A DNA stretch of 64,000 bases, from contig NC_012872.2 in NCBI RefSeq assembly GCF_000003195.3, positions 58,261,695 to 58,325,694 of the forward strand, given 5' to 3'. The notes beneath the pieces are model-generated. The model was given only the letters and a program-made list of their open reading frames with translations. It was not told the origin of the DNA and made no database searches. This document shows, piece after piece, positions 23,781-35,033 of this stretch (position 1 is its first letter; every line of letters begins with the position of its first letter). Source of the stretch: Sorghum bicolor. Taxonomy: Eukaryota > Streptophyta > Magnoliopsida > Poales > Poaceae. A program made the translations under genes and the position numbers.

Positions 23781-26700
23781 ATGGTAACACGTAATTGGAT
23801 GTATAATGCCGATCGGCGCTCCGAAGAGTTCATTAATGGCGTGCACTATTTCTTAAGTGTGGCCGAGTCAAATAAGAGGGACGGTTTCATGTGCTGTCCA
23901 TGTGCCGTGTGCAAGAATTTGATGGAATATTCTAACTCAAGAACTCTTCATTCACACTTATTAAAGTCAGGTTTCGTACCAAACTACATTTGTTGGACCA
24001 AACATGGAGAAAGCTGGATTATAATGGATGAAGGTGAAGAAGAAGAAGAAGAATTGGACCATGCCAATATTATTGCTCAGTACGGTGGCTTCAATGACGT
24101 TGCAATGGGGGGAGATAATGAAGAAGAGGTGGCGGCAGAAGATGATCGGGGCGATGATGCTTTTGGTGATGCCATCCGTGATGCACAAAGAGAATGTGAA
24201 AGTGATAAAGAGAAAGCCAAGTTCGAGCGCATGCTAGAGGACTACAGGAAATCGCTATATCCCACCACTGAAGAGGGGCAAAAAAAGCTGGGTACCACAC
24301 TAGAATTGCTGCAATGGAAGGCAAAGAATGGTACATCTGACAAGGCATTTGGGCAGTTATTGAAGATCATAAAAAAGATGCTTCCGAAAGACAACGAATT
24401 GCCCACCACTACGTATGAAGCAAAACAGGTTGTCTGTCCTTTGGGATTAGAAATCCAGAAGATACACGCATGTCCTAATGACTGCATCCTCTACCGTGGG
24501 GAGGAATACGAGAATTTGGATGCATGTCCAGTATGTAAGGCATCACGGTATAAGATTAGACGAGATGATCCTGGCGATGTTGAGGGTGAAGAACGTCATA
24601 GGAAGAAAATTCCAGCCAAGGTTATGTGGTATGCTCCTATAATACCACGATTAAAACGTCTGTTCAGAAATAAGAACAATGCAAAGTTGTTGCGGTGGCA
24701 TAAAGAAGACCGTAAGATAGACAATATGCTGAGACACCCTGCCGATGGATCCCAGTGGAGAGCGATAGACAGAGAATTCCCAGATTTTGCAGATGATGCT
24801 AGAAACTTGCGGTTTGCCTTAAGTACAGATGGTATGAATCCTTTCGGTGAGCAGAGCAGTAGTCACAGCACTTGGCCAGTTACTCTATGTATCTACAACC
24901 TTCCTCCATGGCTATGCATGAAGCGGAAGTTTATTATGATGCCGGTGCTTATCCAAGGACCGAAGCAACCTGGCAATGACATAGATGTCTACCTAAGACC
25001 ATTAGTTGAGGAACTTCAACTTTTATGGAGCAAACCAGGAGTTCGCGTGTGGGATGAGTACAAACAAGAGCACTTTGACCTGCGAGCATTGCTGTTTGTA
25101 ACAATCAATGATTGGCCAGCTCTGAGTAATCTTTCAGGCCAGTCAAACAAGGGATATAATGCATGCACACATTGTTATGAAGACCTTGACTGTGTATTTT
25201 TGAAAAAATGTCGAAAGGTCGTGTACCTTGGCCACCGTCGGTTTCTTCCTGTGAACCACCCAGTACGAAAGAAAGGCAAGCATTTTAAAGGCAAGGCAGA
25301 CCACCGGACCAAACCTCTCAATCGAACCGGGGATGATGTACTCGAAATGGTCAAGGATATAAAAGTGGTATTTGGAAAGGGACGAGGCAGCGAACCTATT
25401 CCCAAGGATGCTAAGGGACACGTACCCATGTGGAAGAAGAAATCCATATTTTGGGAGCTACCTTACTGGAATGTCCTAGAGGTCCGCAACGCGATCGACG
25501 TGATGCACGTGACAAAGAATCTTTGTGTGAACTTGCTCGGATTCATGGGTGTCTATGGGAAGTCTAAGGATTCACTTGAAGCACGACAAGACTTGCAGCG
25601 CATGAAAGAACGAGACAACCTGCATCCAGAAAAGACAGATGATGGACGTCATTACTTAAGCCTTGCTAGCTACACTCTGAGCAAAGAAGAGAAGGAAAGC
25701 ATGTTTGAATGTCTTAGCAGCATCAAGGTCCCATCTGGATTCTCCTCCAATATCAAGGGAATAATTAATGTGCTAGAGAAGAAATTCCTGAACTTGAAGT
25801 CCCATGACTGTCACTTTCTAATGACGCAATTGCTGCCGGTCGTTTTAAGAGGAATTCTACCTCCACACGTACGTCTAGCCACCGTAAAGCTATGTGCATT
25901 CCTCAATGCAATTTCTCAGAAGGCAATCAATCCAGAGCAACTAGTTACTCTGCAGAATGATGTCGTTCAATGTCTTGTCAGCTTTGAGTTGGTGTTCCCT
26001 CCATCCTTCTTCGATATCATGACACACCTCCTAGTTCATCTGGTCAAAGAGATTCGTATTCTCGGTCCTGTGTTCCTACACAACATGTTCCCCTTCGAGA
26101 GATTCATGGGTGTCCTAAAGAAATATGTCCATAGTCGTTCCCGGCCAGAAGGAAGCATTGGCAAGGGCTACGGAACAGAGGAGGTCATAGAGTTCTGTGT
26201 TGACTTTATTCCAGACCTTGACCCAATTGGCATTCCTGAATCTCGACACGAGGGCAGACTCAGCGGAAAGGGAACACTTGGGAAGAAAACATATATTGGT
26301 ACGGGAAACGATTACTTCAATAAAGCACACTACACAGTTCTCCAGAACTCCTCATTGGTGGAACCATATGTTGAGGTACACAAAGATTTCCTACGGTTCT
26401 AGTGGCCCGGGAAGAATGAAGCTTGGATAATGTGTCAGCACATGGAAACTTTTGGCGATTGGTTGCGCAAAAAATGTCAAGGTGATGAAAACATTGATGA
26501 GCAACTTTATTTGTTGGCCAGGCAACCATCATGGCATGTCCTCATATACAAAGGGTACGAGATAAATGGTAACACATTTTACATAGTTGGCCAAGATAAA
26601 AGGAGCACCAACCAAAATAGTGGTGTACACGTGGATGCCATGGATCCAAATGGGAACAGACAAACATATTATGGACGCATAGAAGACATATGGGAACTAG

Positions 26701-27098
26701 TCTATGCAGCTAATTTTAAAGTTCCTTTGTTCCGGTGCCAATGGGTGAAGATGACCGGAGGTGGGGTAACAGTCGACAATGAGTATGGGATGACAACCGT
26801 GGACCTTAACAATAGTGAGTTCAAAGATGAACCATTCGACCTTGCTGCAGACGTGAGTCAGGTGTTCTATGTCAAAGATATGTCTACGAAACCAAAGAGA
26901 GGAAAAAATGATGACCACTCAATCATCAATGAGCCAAAGCGCCACACTGTCCTTTCTGGGAAAAGAAACATTGTCGGAATTGAGGACAAGTCAGACATGT
27001 CAGGCGATTACGAAAGGGATGATCGAATTCCGCCCTTCATAGTCAACAAAGACCCAAGCATTCTGTTAAACAATGAGGATACTCCATGGTTACGGTAG
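23781..27098 (+). pseudogene. TNP2-like CACTA transposase, one in-frame stop
   Basis: The reading frame runs from ATG 23781, directly after a splice-acceptor-like GCAG, to 27098 (1,106 codons). TAG at 26400-26402 (codon 874) is the only interruption. The N-terminus (NWMYNADRRSEEFINGV, then CPCAVCKN and LHSHLLKSGF) is the transposase-associated domain. The central part carries the TNP2 transposase core, with CPNDCILYRGEEYENLDACP, ADDARNLRFALSTDGMNPF and a GYNACTHCYED block. The region around SHDCHFLMTQLLPVVLRGIL to VFLHNMFPFERFMGVLKKYV matches DUF4218. After the stop, QDKRSTNQNSGVHV and VPLFRCQWVKM match DUF4216. TNP2 cuts and joins element ends in the nucleus. The stop lies in FLRF*WPGKNEAW. 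The frame continues without other damage, so the mutation looks recent. Confidence 0.9.
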
Positions 27099-27159
27099 GA
27101 TCATAACCAAGGGTCATACATCAAGAAGAAGTTCACTGTTGTGTCGGCTTGACTTTGTA

Positions 27160-28795
27160 TGAAACTATATTTGAGAATTCTGAATTTTGATGTGTGTAAC
27201 AAACTTTGTATTCAAGACCATCTAGGGTTACGAAACTGCTGCGTGGCTATGAGTTCTATGAAAATTCAAAATTCAGTGGTTCAAACTTTTCCAAATGAAA
27301 AGTTGACCATTAGACAAAATGTAGAACTTGATGAGTGTAGCAAACTTTGTATTCATGACTTTTCCATTTGGGACAATCTAGGGTTCGGTCAAAGGGTGTG
27401 TTTGTAAAAACCAATGCTTTGACTTTGGTCAAACTTGGTCAAATGGCCTATTTGATGACTTCAAATGAAAAAAGTTTGAATACAAAGTTGTTAGAGAACA
27501 TCAAGATCTATATTTTATATATTGTCCATTTTTCCATTTGGATAATTTTGAGCCAATCCTAATTACATTTCTATAAAATCCAAGACGGGTTTTGGTCAAA
27601 CTTGGTCAAATGACAAACTAAATTACTTCAAATGAAAATATTTTGAATACCAAGTTGTTAGATATCTTCAAGATCTAAACTTTTTATATACACAACTTTT
27701 CCATTTGAGAAAGTCTAAGTTAACAATACCCACCAATTCTTGAATCTCACACAAACTATATGAAACTATATGTGTCAATTGTGGATTTTCAACTACACCT
27801 TCCCAAAACTTTCTCAAATGCAAATATGGTCTATATATGAAATGTAGATTCTGATGAGTGGAACAATATTGGTATTCATGACTTTTCCATTCGAGACCAT
27901 CTAGGGTTCCGAAACCGCTGCGTGGCTATGAGTTCTATGAAAATTCAAAATTCAGTGGTCCAAACTTTTCCAAATGAAAAGTTGACCATTAGACAAAATG
28001 TAGAACTTGATAAGTGTAGCAAACTTTGTACTCATGACTTTTCCATTTGGGACAATCTAGGGTTCGGTCAAAGGGTGTTTTTGTAAAAACCAATGCTTTG
28101 ACTTTGGACAAACTTGATCAAATGGCCCATTTGATGACTTCAAATGAAACAATTTTGAATATAAAGTTGTTAGAGATCATTAAGATATACATTTTATATA
28201 TTGTCCATTTTTCCATTTGGATATGTTTGAGCCAATCCTAAGCACATTTCTTTAAAATCCAAGACGAGTTTTGGTCAAACTTGGTCAAATGACAAACTAA
28301 ATTACTTAAAATGAAAAACTTTTGAATACCAAGTTGTTAGATATCATCAAGATCTAAACTTTTTATATACACAACTTTTCCATTTGATAAAGTTTAAGTT
28401 AACAATACCCACCAAATCTTGAATCTCACACAAACTATATGAAACTATATGTGTCAATTGTGGATTTTCAACTACACCTTCCCAAAACTTTCTCAAATGC
28501 AAAAATGGTATATATATATATATAATGTAGATTTTGATGAGTGGAACAATATTGGTATTCATGACTTTTTCATTCGAGACCATCTAGGGTTACGAAACCG
28601 CTGCGTGGCTATGAATTCTCTGAAAATTCAAAATTCAGTGGTTCAAACTTTTCCAAATGAAAAGTTGACCATTAGACAAAATGTACAACTTGATGAGTGT
28701 AACAAACTTTGTATTCATGACTTTTCCATTTGGGACCATCTACGGTTTGGTCAAAGGGTGTGTTCATCAAGATATATATTTTTATATGTTAAATA
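27160..28795. repeat. About 2.4 tandem copies of a 680-bp unit
   Basis: The landmark TCTAGGGTT(A/C)CGAAAC recurs at 27221, 27900 and 28583, giving spacings of 679 and 683 bp. The units also share CATTAGACAAAATGTA, TTCATGACTTTTCCATTTGG and CAAACTTGGTCAAATG. The repeat starts just after the TNP2 gene and is non-coding. Confidence 0.9.
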
Positions 28796-28799
28796 GATT

Positions 28800-29156
28800 T
28801 TTTATTTGATTTAAACTATACCCTACTACCATTCCGAGTAATAACTAACAAAAATAAAAAGTTTAACGTCAATATGATGTGAAAATAGATTTCCAGTTGA
28901 TTGGATAAATTTTTTGTAAATTTATTGGAATAATATATTTTTGCATTAACAAAATACTAAACATTTCTTGCAAAATCATTGCAAATTATAAATATACAAC
29001 AAGATATTTAAGGTTAAAAATTTTCATGTGTACATTAAAAAAATTACAATATATGTCACTGTTTAAAAAATATTATGCAAAATATTTAATTTACTATACA
29101 ATTTATAATATAAACTGTATATCTAAACACTTTAAAATGACCTAAAGTAAAAAAAC
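28800..29156. other. AT-rich filler inside the CACTA element
   Basis: Very AT-rich DNA without a reading frame or repeat pairing, between the 680-bp tandem repeat and the internal subterminal-type block. Confidence 0.5.
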
Positions 29157-29328
29157 AATGCCTTTAGCACCGGCCCATAGTGGGAACCGGTGCTAAAGGG
29201 TTCTGAAAATTTTCAGGACCCCGCCCGAGCCCGCCTAGGACCCTTTAGCACCGGTCCGTGGTTGGAACCGGTGCTAAAGGGACCCTTTAACACCGGTTCC
29301 AGCCACGGACCGGTGCTAAAGGGTCCGC
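29157..29328. repeat. Internal block of CACTA subterminal-type motifs
   Basis: At least three inverted pairs of CCTTTAGCACCGG(T/C) / CCGGTGCTAAAGG occur in 170 bp in the middle of the element, with the same core as both ends. A GC-rich tract (about 29380-29560) with a possible short leader frame follows it. It could be a promoter for the second gene or a trace of two fused elements. Confidence 0.8.
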
Positions 29329-30000
29329 CTCTAGTTAAGTCATGGGCGCACTGGATCTGAGCAGTTCATCTTCGTCTTCGTCGAGTTCATCGTATCCAGC
29401 GCCGCCGCTCGTTCATCTGCCCGCGCGAGACCTCGCCGATCTCCAGCGCCGCCGTCTTCAGCGCCGCCGCGGCCAGCTCCGGCCACTAGCGCCGCCGCCG
29501 CGACCACCATCTCCACCAGCGCCGCCATCTACGCCTCTCCACGCCCGGCCCCGCGCATCACACGCCATGTATAATCCAAAACCGAGATCGATATATACAT
29601 ATATATATATATATAATAAATACTCCACTGTAGTTTATATATATAAAATAAATAAATGTTATGAATTATATGCCAATCACTTTGCAATTTTAGTGATTTC
29701 TATATATTTTTACACAAAAATAATAATTAATGAATGCTAGCTAGTATATATATTAAGTATATATATATACACTAAAAAATAATGCATGATGTTAGTATAT
29801 TATTCTAGTAATAGTTTTTAGTACATTAGTATAAGTGTAGTGTTGACCTGTTATAAATTATATTATGCTAGTATATATTTGTAATATATTAATATTATTC
29901 TTGTATTATTTTGTAGTATTATTTTTTTAGTATATTATTTGTAGTATTATTTTTTAGTATATATTTATAGTATATTATTCTTGTATTATTCTTGTATTAT

Positions 30001-30600
30001 ATTTTATTTTCTAGTGTTTTGTATATATTATTGTTTGTACTATTATTCTAGTATTATTCTTTTAGTATATTATTCTAGTGTATTACTAGGCTTAAGATTC
30101 TAGTATTATTTTTGGAGAACTCCAGCACCTTCATTTGTAGTAGTACTAGTAGTATATAAGTCTCTAATATCTATTTTATTTTCTAGTGTTTTGTATATAT
30201 TATTGTTTGTACTATTATTCTAGTATTATTCTTTTAGTATATTATTCTAGTGTATTACTAGGCTTAAGATTCTAGTATTATTTTTGGAGAACTCCAGCAC
30301 TTTCATGTGTAGTAGTACTAGTAGTATATAAGTCTCTAATATCTATTTTATTTTCTAGTGTTTTGTATATATTATTGTTTGTACTATTATTCTAGTATTA
30401 TTCTTTTAGTATATTATTCTAGTGTATTACTAGGCTTAAGATTCTAGTATTATTTTTGGAGAACTCCAGCACTTTCATTTGTAGTAGTACTAGTAGTATA
30501 TATGTCTCTAATATCTATTTTATTTTATAGTGTTTTGTATATATTATTGTTTGTACTATTATTCTAGTATTATTCTTTTAGTATATTATTCTAGTGTATT
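30001..30600. repeat. 172-bp tandem repeat, about 3.4 copies
   Basis: The landmark (C/A)TAGTGTTTTGTATATA occurs at 30011, 30183, 30355 and 30527, exactly 172 bp apart. Copies are almost identical and include TCTAGTATTATTCTTTTAGT and TAGTAGTACTAGTAG. It lies immediately upstream of the second En/Spm-type gene. Confidence 0.93.
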
Positions 30601-32529
30601 ATATGGAAGTCTCTAATATATATGTATGGTTGCAGACATAGAAATGGCTGACCGTCCTCATGATGATCCTGATTATATGGAAGATGCCATTCAAAATATG
30701 ACCGACGACGGTAGTCAGTACTTTGTTGATTACCACGAGATCATGCAAGGCAATCGTACTGAGCAACAAGAGGGCAATGCCCCTGAGCAACAACTTGTCG
30801 TGCAACAAGAAGAAAATACTGGCGAGGTATGTAAATGTAAACATATATAATTAATGCATCTCTTACATTAGGTTTTAGACTTATTACTTGGTTATTAATT
30901 TAGTATTTTTATTTCTATATCTACGTGTAGCCTTCTGGATCGACCTCTACAGGGAGAAGCGTACCTCCACGAGGGCCAAAGAAGCCGTTGGAGGGCCGCT
31001 ATGTAATCTCTGAGTTTGAGATAGCTACAGGCAGACCACTTGGTGAGCATGCAAATAAATATGTTAGTCACTGTGGATATCTTGTGAGAGATCAAATACC
31101 GATCAGTGCTCGTGAATGGAGAGAGAAGCGAGGTGCTCCTGAGATCAGTTTTGTCTCTGATCGTGACAAGGAGTTAGTTTGGAAAGCCGTCACAGACGTT
31201 TTTATCTTCGACACCAACGATGAAGAGTTGAAGGTGCGAATTTATGACTGGACTATGAAGAAGATGGCAGTACTCTTCCAGAATTGGAAGAAGTCTTTGT
31301 ACAATAAATATGTCAAGAAAAACGAGACTCCAAGTTTCAACCTCAAGCAATATGTAAAGCTGAGGGCCTTCTGGGATGACTTTGTGCAGTACAAAACATC
31401 AGAAGAGGGCGAGGAACGAGCCAATAGAAACAAAGAGAATGCCAGTAAAAAGACATACCACCATCATATGGGATCAGGTGGTTATAAGAGTGCTATTCCC
31501 AAGTGGGACCGAATGGAACAGGAGATGCTTGCTAGGGGGGTCACACCTGAGACAATAGCAAAGAATTGGAGCGAGCGCTCCAAGCATTGGTTCTACGGTC
31601 ATGGGGGAAGCGTGGACCCAGACACCGGGGCGCTAGTTTGGGGCCAAGAAATCTCTAGAGCAGCAGAGAGACTAGTCCGTGCACGAGAGGCGGTTCAGTC
31701 TGGTGAGTTCAGGCCTAACAGGGAGAAGGATGAACTCACCTATGCGCTTGAAAATCCTGAGCACGGTGGGCGTACGAGAGGCTATGGGGCAGTTCCGTGG
31801 CTGCAATCATTCTAAGCCGATCAAGATACCTACAGAAGCCGCCAGAGAAAGAAGGATGAGGAAGCAGAGCGGATCCACCGCCTGGAAGCTTTTGTTCTAC
31901 AGTCACAAGAGCGCGAGAAAGCTCATGAAGAATGGATGCAGGCAGAGATTCAAAGGCAAGTGCAAGCAACACTTAGTCAAATGACGAAAGGGCAAGGTAC
32001 ATCACAGCCTGAGGTCAATGTTAGCCCCCCAGGCCAGTTGAAAAGCAGCTGTGCATCCACGGAAGTACCAACCATTCAGGATGACACGAAGCTACACTTC
32101 CCTGTGGATGATGTCACAGAGGCTTTTACTACCTGTGAGCTACATGTACCAGATGGGAATGCCACCAAAAAGGTGGCTATCGCTGTTGTCAACTCTATCG
32201 ACCGAACGAGAACTCCAAGAATCCATAATCGACCAGTACCTGGTGGATATGCTAGCGTCTCAGTTGATAGGGTTGAGAAAGGTTGTGGCAATGTGCCACT
32301 AGACATAGAAGGGGGAGACGGAGAGAAGACCTTAGGTGAAGCTGAGAAGACATTTATTTGTTGGCGCAAGCGCTTCATAATTATTCCTCAGCATAGGTTT
32401 GTGTGTGATTTTACTTCTTATATTATTTATTATGTATTGAAATTTAAAAAAAGTTTGCTCACAAAACTTGTAATTGTTTTCTTTGCAGGGACTCCTCCAA
32501 CCTAAGTCCAGTTCTCTCCCCAGCGCATC

Positions 32530-34423
32530 TGAAAGCCCTAGTTTGGTTTTGGATAATTGATGAAACCCTAGTACTAACCTCTATGCTAAGTGTGTGTGTA
32601 GACTTAATGAGGTTGGTACATGCCAAGTAATGGAGCAAGTGATGATCATGGTGATAATGGTGATGACCACAAGGTGATCAAGTGCTCAACTTGGAAAAGA
32701 AGAAAGAGAAAAACAAAACCCTATGGAGATCAAGGCAAAGGTATTGCTTAGGGTTTTGGTTTTGGTGATCAAGACACCACAGAGGGTGTGATCACATTTA
32801 GAGGGAATTCCTTGGCTAAGCGGTTATCAAGTGCCACTAGGTGTCATTAATCATATGCATGCATTTAGAACCTAGTGAGCTAACTTAACTCCTTCAAAGA
32901 AAATTGATTATGAAAATGCTAACACACGTGCACTTGTTGGTACACACGTTGTGGTGTTGGCACACTTTGAGAAGGAGGTGGAGTTTCAAGGGTAGAGAGA
33001 GGATGGGTTTTTGAGAAAATGAAGTGCATATTTTCTATTGCGCCGGTGGGAAATTTGGAGAAGTCGCGGGAGTGTTTCTCACTGAGGAACACTCAACGGA
33101 CGCTGACTCGGAAGCACCGGACGCTGTTCCTGTGCGTCAGGTGAGCAGGCAGCCTGACTCGGTTAGGGTTAGGCACCGGACGATAGGCACCGGACGCAGC
33201 TTGGAGCGTCCGGTGGTGTGCGTCTGGTGTGAGGAGGTTTTGCAAACCTCTCTGCGCATGAGTCCGGTGAGCACCGGACACTCAGGGTGCGTCCGGTGGC
33301 TCGCGTCCGGTGACCCTGCGAGTTTGCGGAGCTCTCTGCGCATGAGTCCGGTGTGCATCGGACGCGTCCGGTGCCAACTTGCTCAGCGTCCGGTGCACTG
33401 CAGGTGACCGTTAGATTCTGACACGCGGCTGATGTTGGAGCACCGGACGCAGGTGTTGAGCGTCCGGTGCCTCTTTAAGAGCGTCCGGTGACCCCGCAGT
33501 TTGCCCAGTGAAAGAGCCAACGACTCTATTTGCTTGAGGGGCTATAAATACGTGTTTGGTCGGCTTAGGGCTCACACTCTTGGCATTCTAACATACTTGA
33601 CATCCTTGTGAGCCTAAGCAAAATCCTCCCACTCATCTCCTTCATAGATTAAACATCTTTGTGAGATTGGGAGTGATTCCAAGTGTATTTGCTTGAGTGA
33701 TTGCATCTAGTGGCACTTGGGGATCGATTTGGCTGCGGTTTTCTTGTTACTCTTGGTGGTTGCCGCCACCTAGACGGCTTGGAGCAGCGGAGGAGGATTG
33801 GCACGAGTTGGTGATTGTTCGTGGCCATCTCCCGGTGATTGTGAGGGGTCTTGTACCTTCCCCAGCGGAGAGCCGAAAGGTAACTCTATTGGATTGCTCG
33901 TGTCATTGAGTTACCTCACTTGTGGGTAGGTTCTTGTGGTGTCCTAGTGAGGACGAGGTTCGTGCTACACCTCTTAGCCACCGAACCACCAAGTGTTGGT
34001 CGACACAACGGGGACGTAGCGTGCCGGCAAGCACGTGAACATCGGGAGAAAAAATTGGTGTCTCAATTGTGTTTGATTGGCATTCTTCCGGTGCTTGATT
34101 GTTTATATTGGTGATTGGTTCATCCCCACACGGCGGTATAAATATCTCATCTTATCTTTACTTACCGCAAACTAGTGTAATTAGTTTAGTTGCTTACTTT
34201 GACTTGTGTAGCTTATTTCTCTAGTGTAACTTGTAGAGACTTAGTTCTTGTGTGCATAGAGATCATAGCAACTAGAATTGTTGGGTAGGTGGCTTGCAAA
34301 CACCCCTTTAGAGCTAGAGCAAAAGGCTTCGCTTTGTTATTTACTAACCTTTTGCTCTAGTGAGTTTGTAGAATTTTTAAATAGGCTATTCACCCCTCCC
34401 TCTAGCCACATTAGGACCTTTCA
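32530..34423 (+). mobile_element. Solo LTR (1,894 bp) inserted in the second CACTA gene
   Basis: It starts TGAAAGCCCTAG and ends GGACCTTTCA, so the TG...CA ends are part of a TGAAAG/CTTTCA inverted repeat. It is flanked by GCATC on both sides (32525-32529 and 34424-34428). Removing the LTR and one GCATC copy rejoins the host frame exactly (Ala-His | His-Ser-Ala). A TATA box (CTATAAATA at about 33542) sits where an LTR promoter is expected. No gag or pol is present, so this is a solo LTR left by recombination. Retroelement lineage is not certain; a Ty1-copia type is plausible. Confidence 0.88.
33100..33500. repeat. CACCGGACGC / GCGTCCGGTG motif array in the LTR
   Basis: More than ten direct and inverted copies of a CpG-rich 10-mer are spread over 400 bp upstream of the LTR TATA box. 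One longer unit (CTCTCTGCGCATGAGTCCGGTG-like) is repeated at about 33248 and 33332. Confidence 0.85.
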
Positions 34424-35033
34424 GCATCATAGTGCTGCGGGCGGTGACAATGCTGGATCTCCTCCAACACCTGCGGTGGCCACACCGACCCCGCCACCGC
34501 CTCCACCACGGTCTCCACCTCCTCCACCGAGGTCTCCAACTCCACCGAGGTCTCCAACTCCTCCACCGCGTTCTCCAACGCCAAAAAGATCGGTCCCACC
34601 ACCTCCACCGCCTGCACCGCCCTCTCCAAAGAGTGCACAGTCCGTCCCCTCGCCTCCAAAGCGAGGTAGTAAGAAGCGGTCCGCCCAAGAAGGACCGAAG
34701 TCATCGGTCCCACCTCCAAAGAAGGCTGCCTCAGCAAAGAGAGCTAAGACGCCAGAAAAATTACCTTACGAAAAGGGTGAAGAGGAGGTAATTGCTACAT
34801 CCAAAGCTGAGGTCCAACAATTTTTTGATAAAATAAAGGAGGATAGGAAAAAACGGCTTAACCCAGAAAAGCCGTACTTTTATGTGAAGCCATCAGAACT
34901 GAGGCAGAAGGTGGCGGACCATCAAAAGAAGCAACGCGAAGCTCAGGAAAAGCCAGCACTTTCGGACTATGAGCGGTCTCTGGTCAAGTCTTCACAGCCT
35001 ACTAAGAAGAGAGTAGGAAAGAGGGTCCTATAG

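Larger units (their letters stand above)
30644..35033 (+). pseudogene. Second CACTA gene (En/Spm / Ptta-type, Transposase_24-like), interrupted
   Basis: Exons are 30644-30826 (ATG 30644), 30931-32396, and 32489-32529 continuing at 34429-35033. Introns are GT/AG with matching phases. The protein starts MADRPHDDPDYMEDAIQN. It then has EGRYVISEFEIATGRPLGEH, a long charged domain ending in IPKWDRMEQEMLARGVTPE, and TGALVWGQEISRAAERLVRA, typical of the plant Ptta/En/Spm family. A coiled-coil-like segment follows (RKKDEEAERIHRLEAF, then QREKAHEEWMQAEIQRQ-like sequence). A proline-rich basic tract comes after the insertion. There are two defects besides the inserted solo LTR: TAA at 31813-31815 in PWLQSF*ADQD, and TAG at 35031-35033 before LGEVSKPVPP. 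The related TNPA-type proteins bind subterminal repeats and aid transposition; that role here is inferred. Confidence 0.8.

Noticed and set aside
27160..30600. Repeated units that might suggest a CRISPR-like array
   Set aside because: Units are 680 bp and 172 bp direct tandem repeats without short-repeat and spacer structure, inside a plant transposon.
33024..33407. 127-codon frame in the solo LTR
   Set aside because: It is the translation of the CACCGGACGC motif array and lies in LTR sequence.
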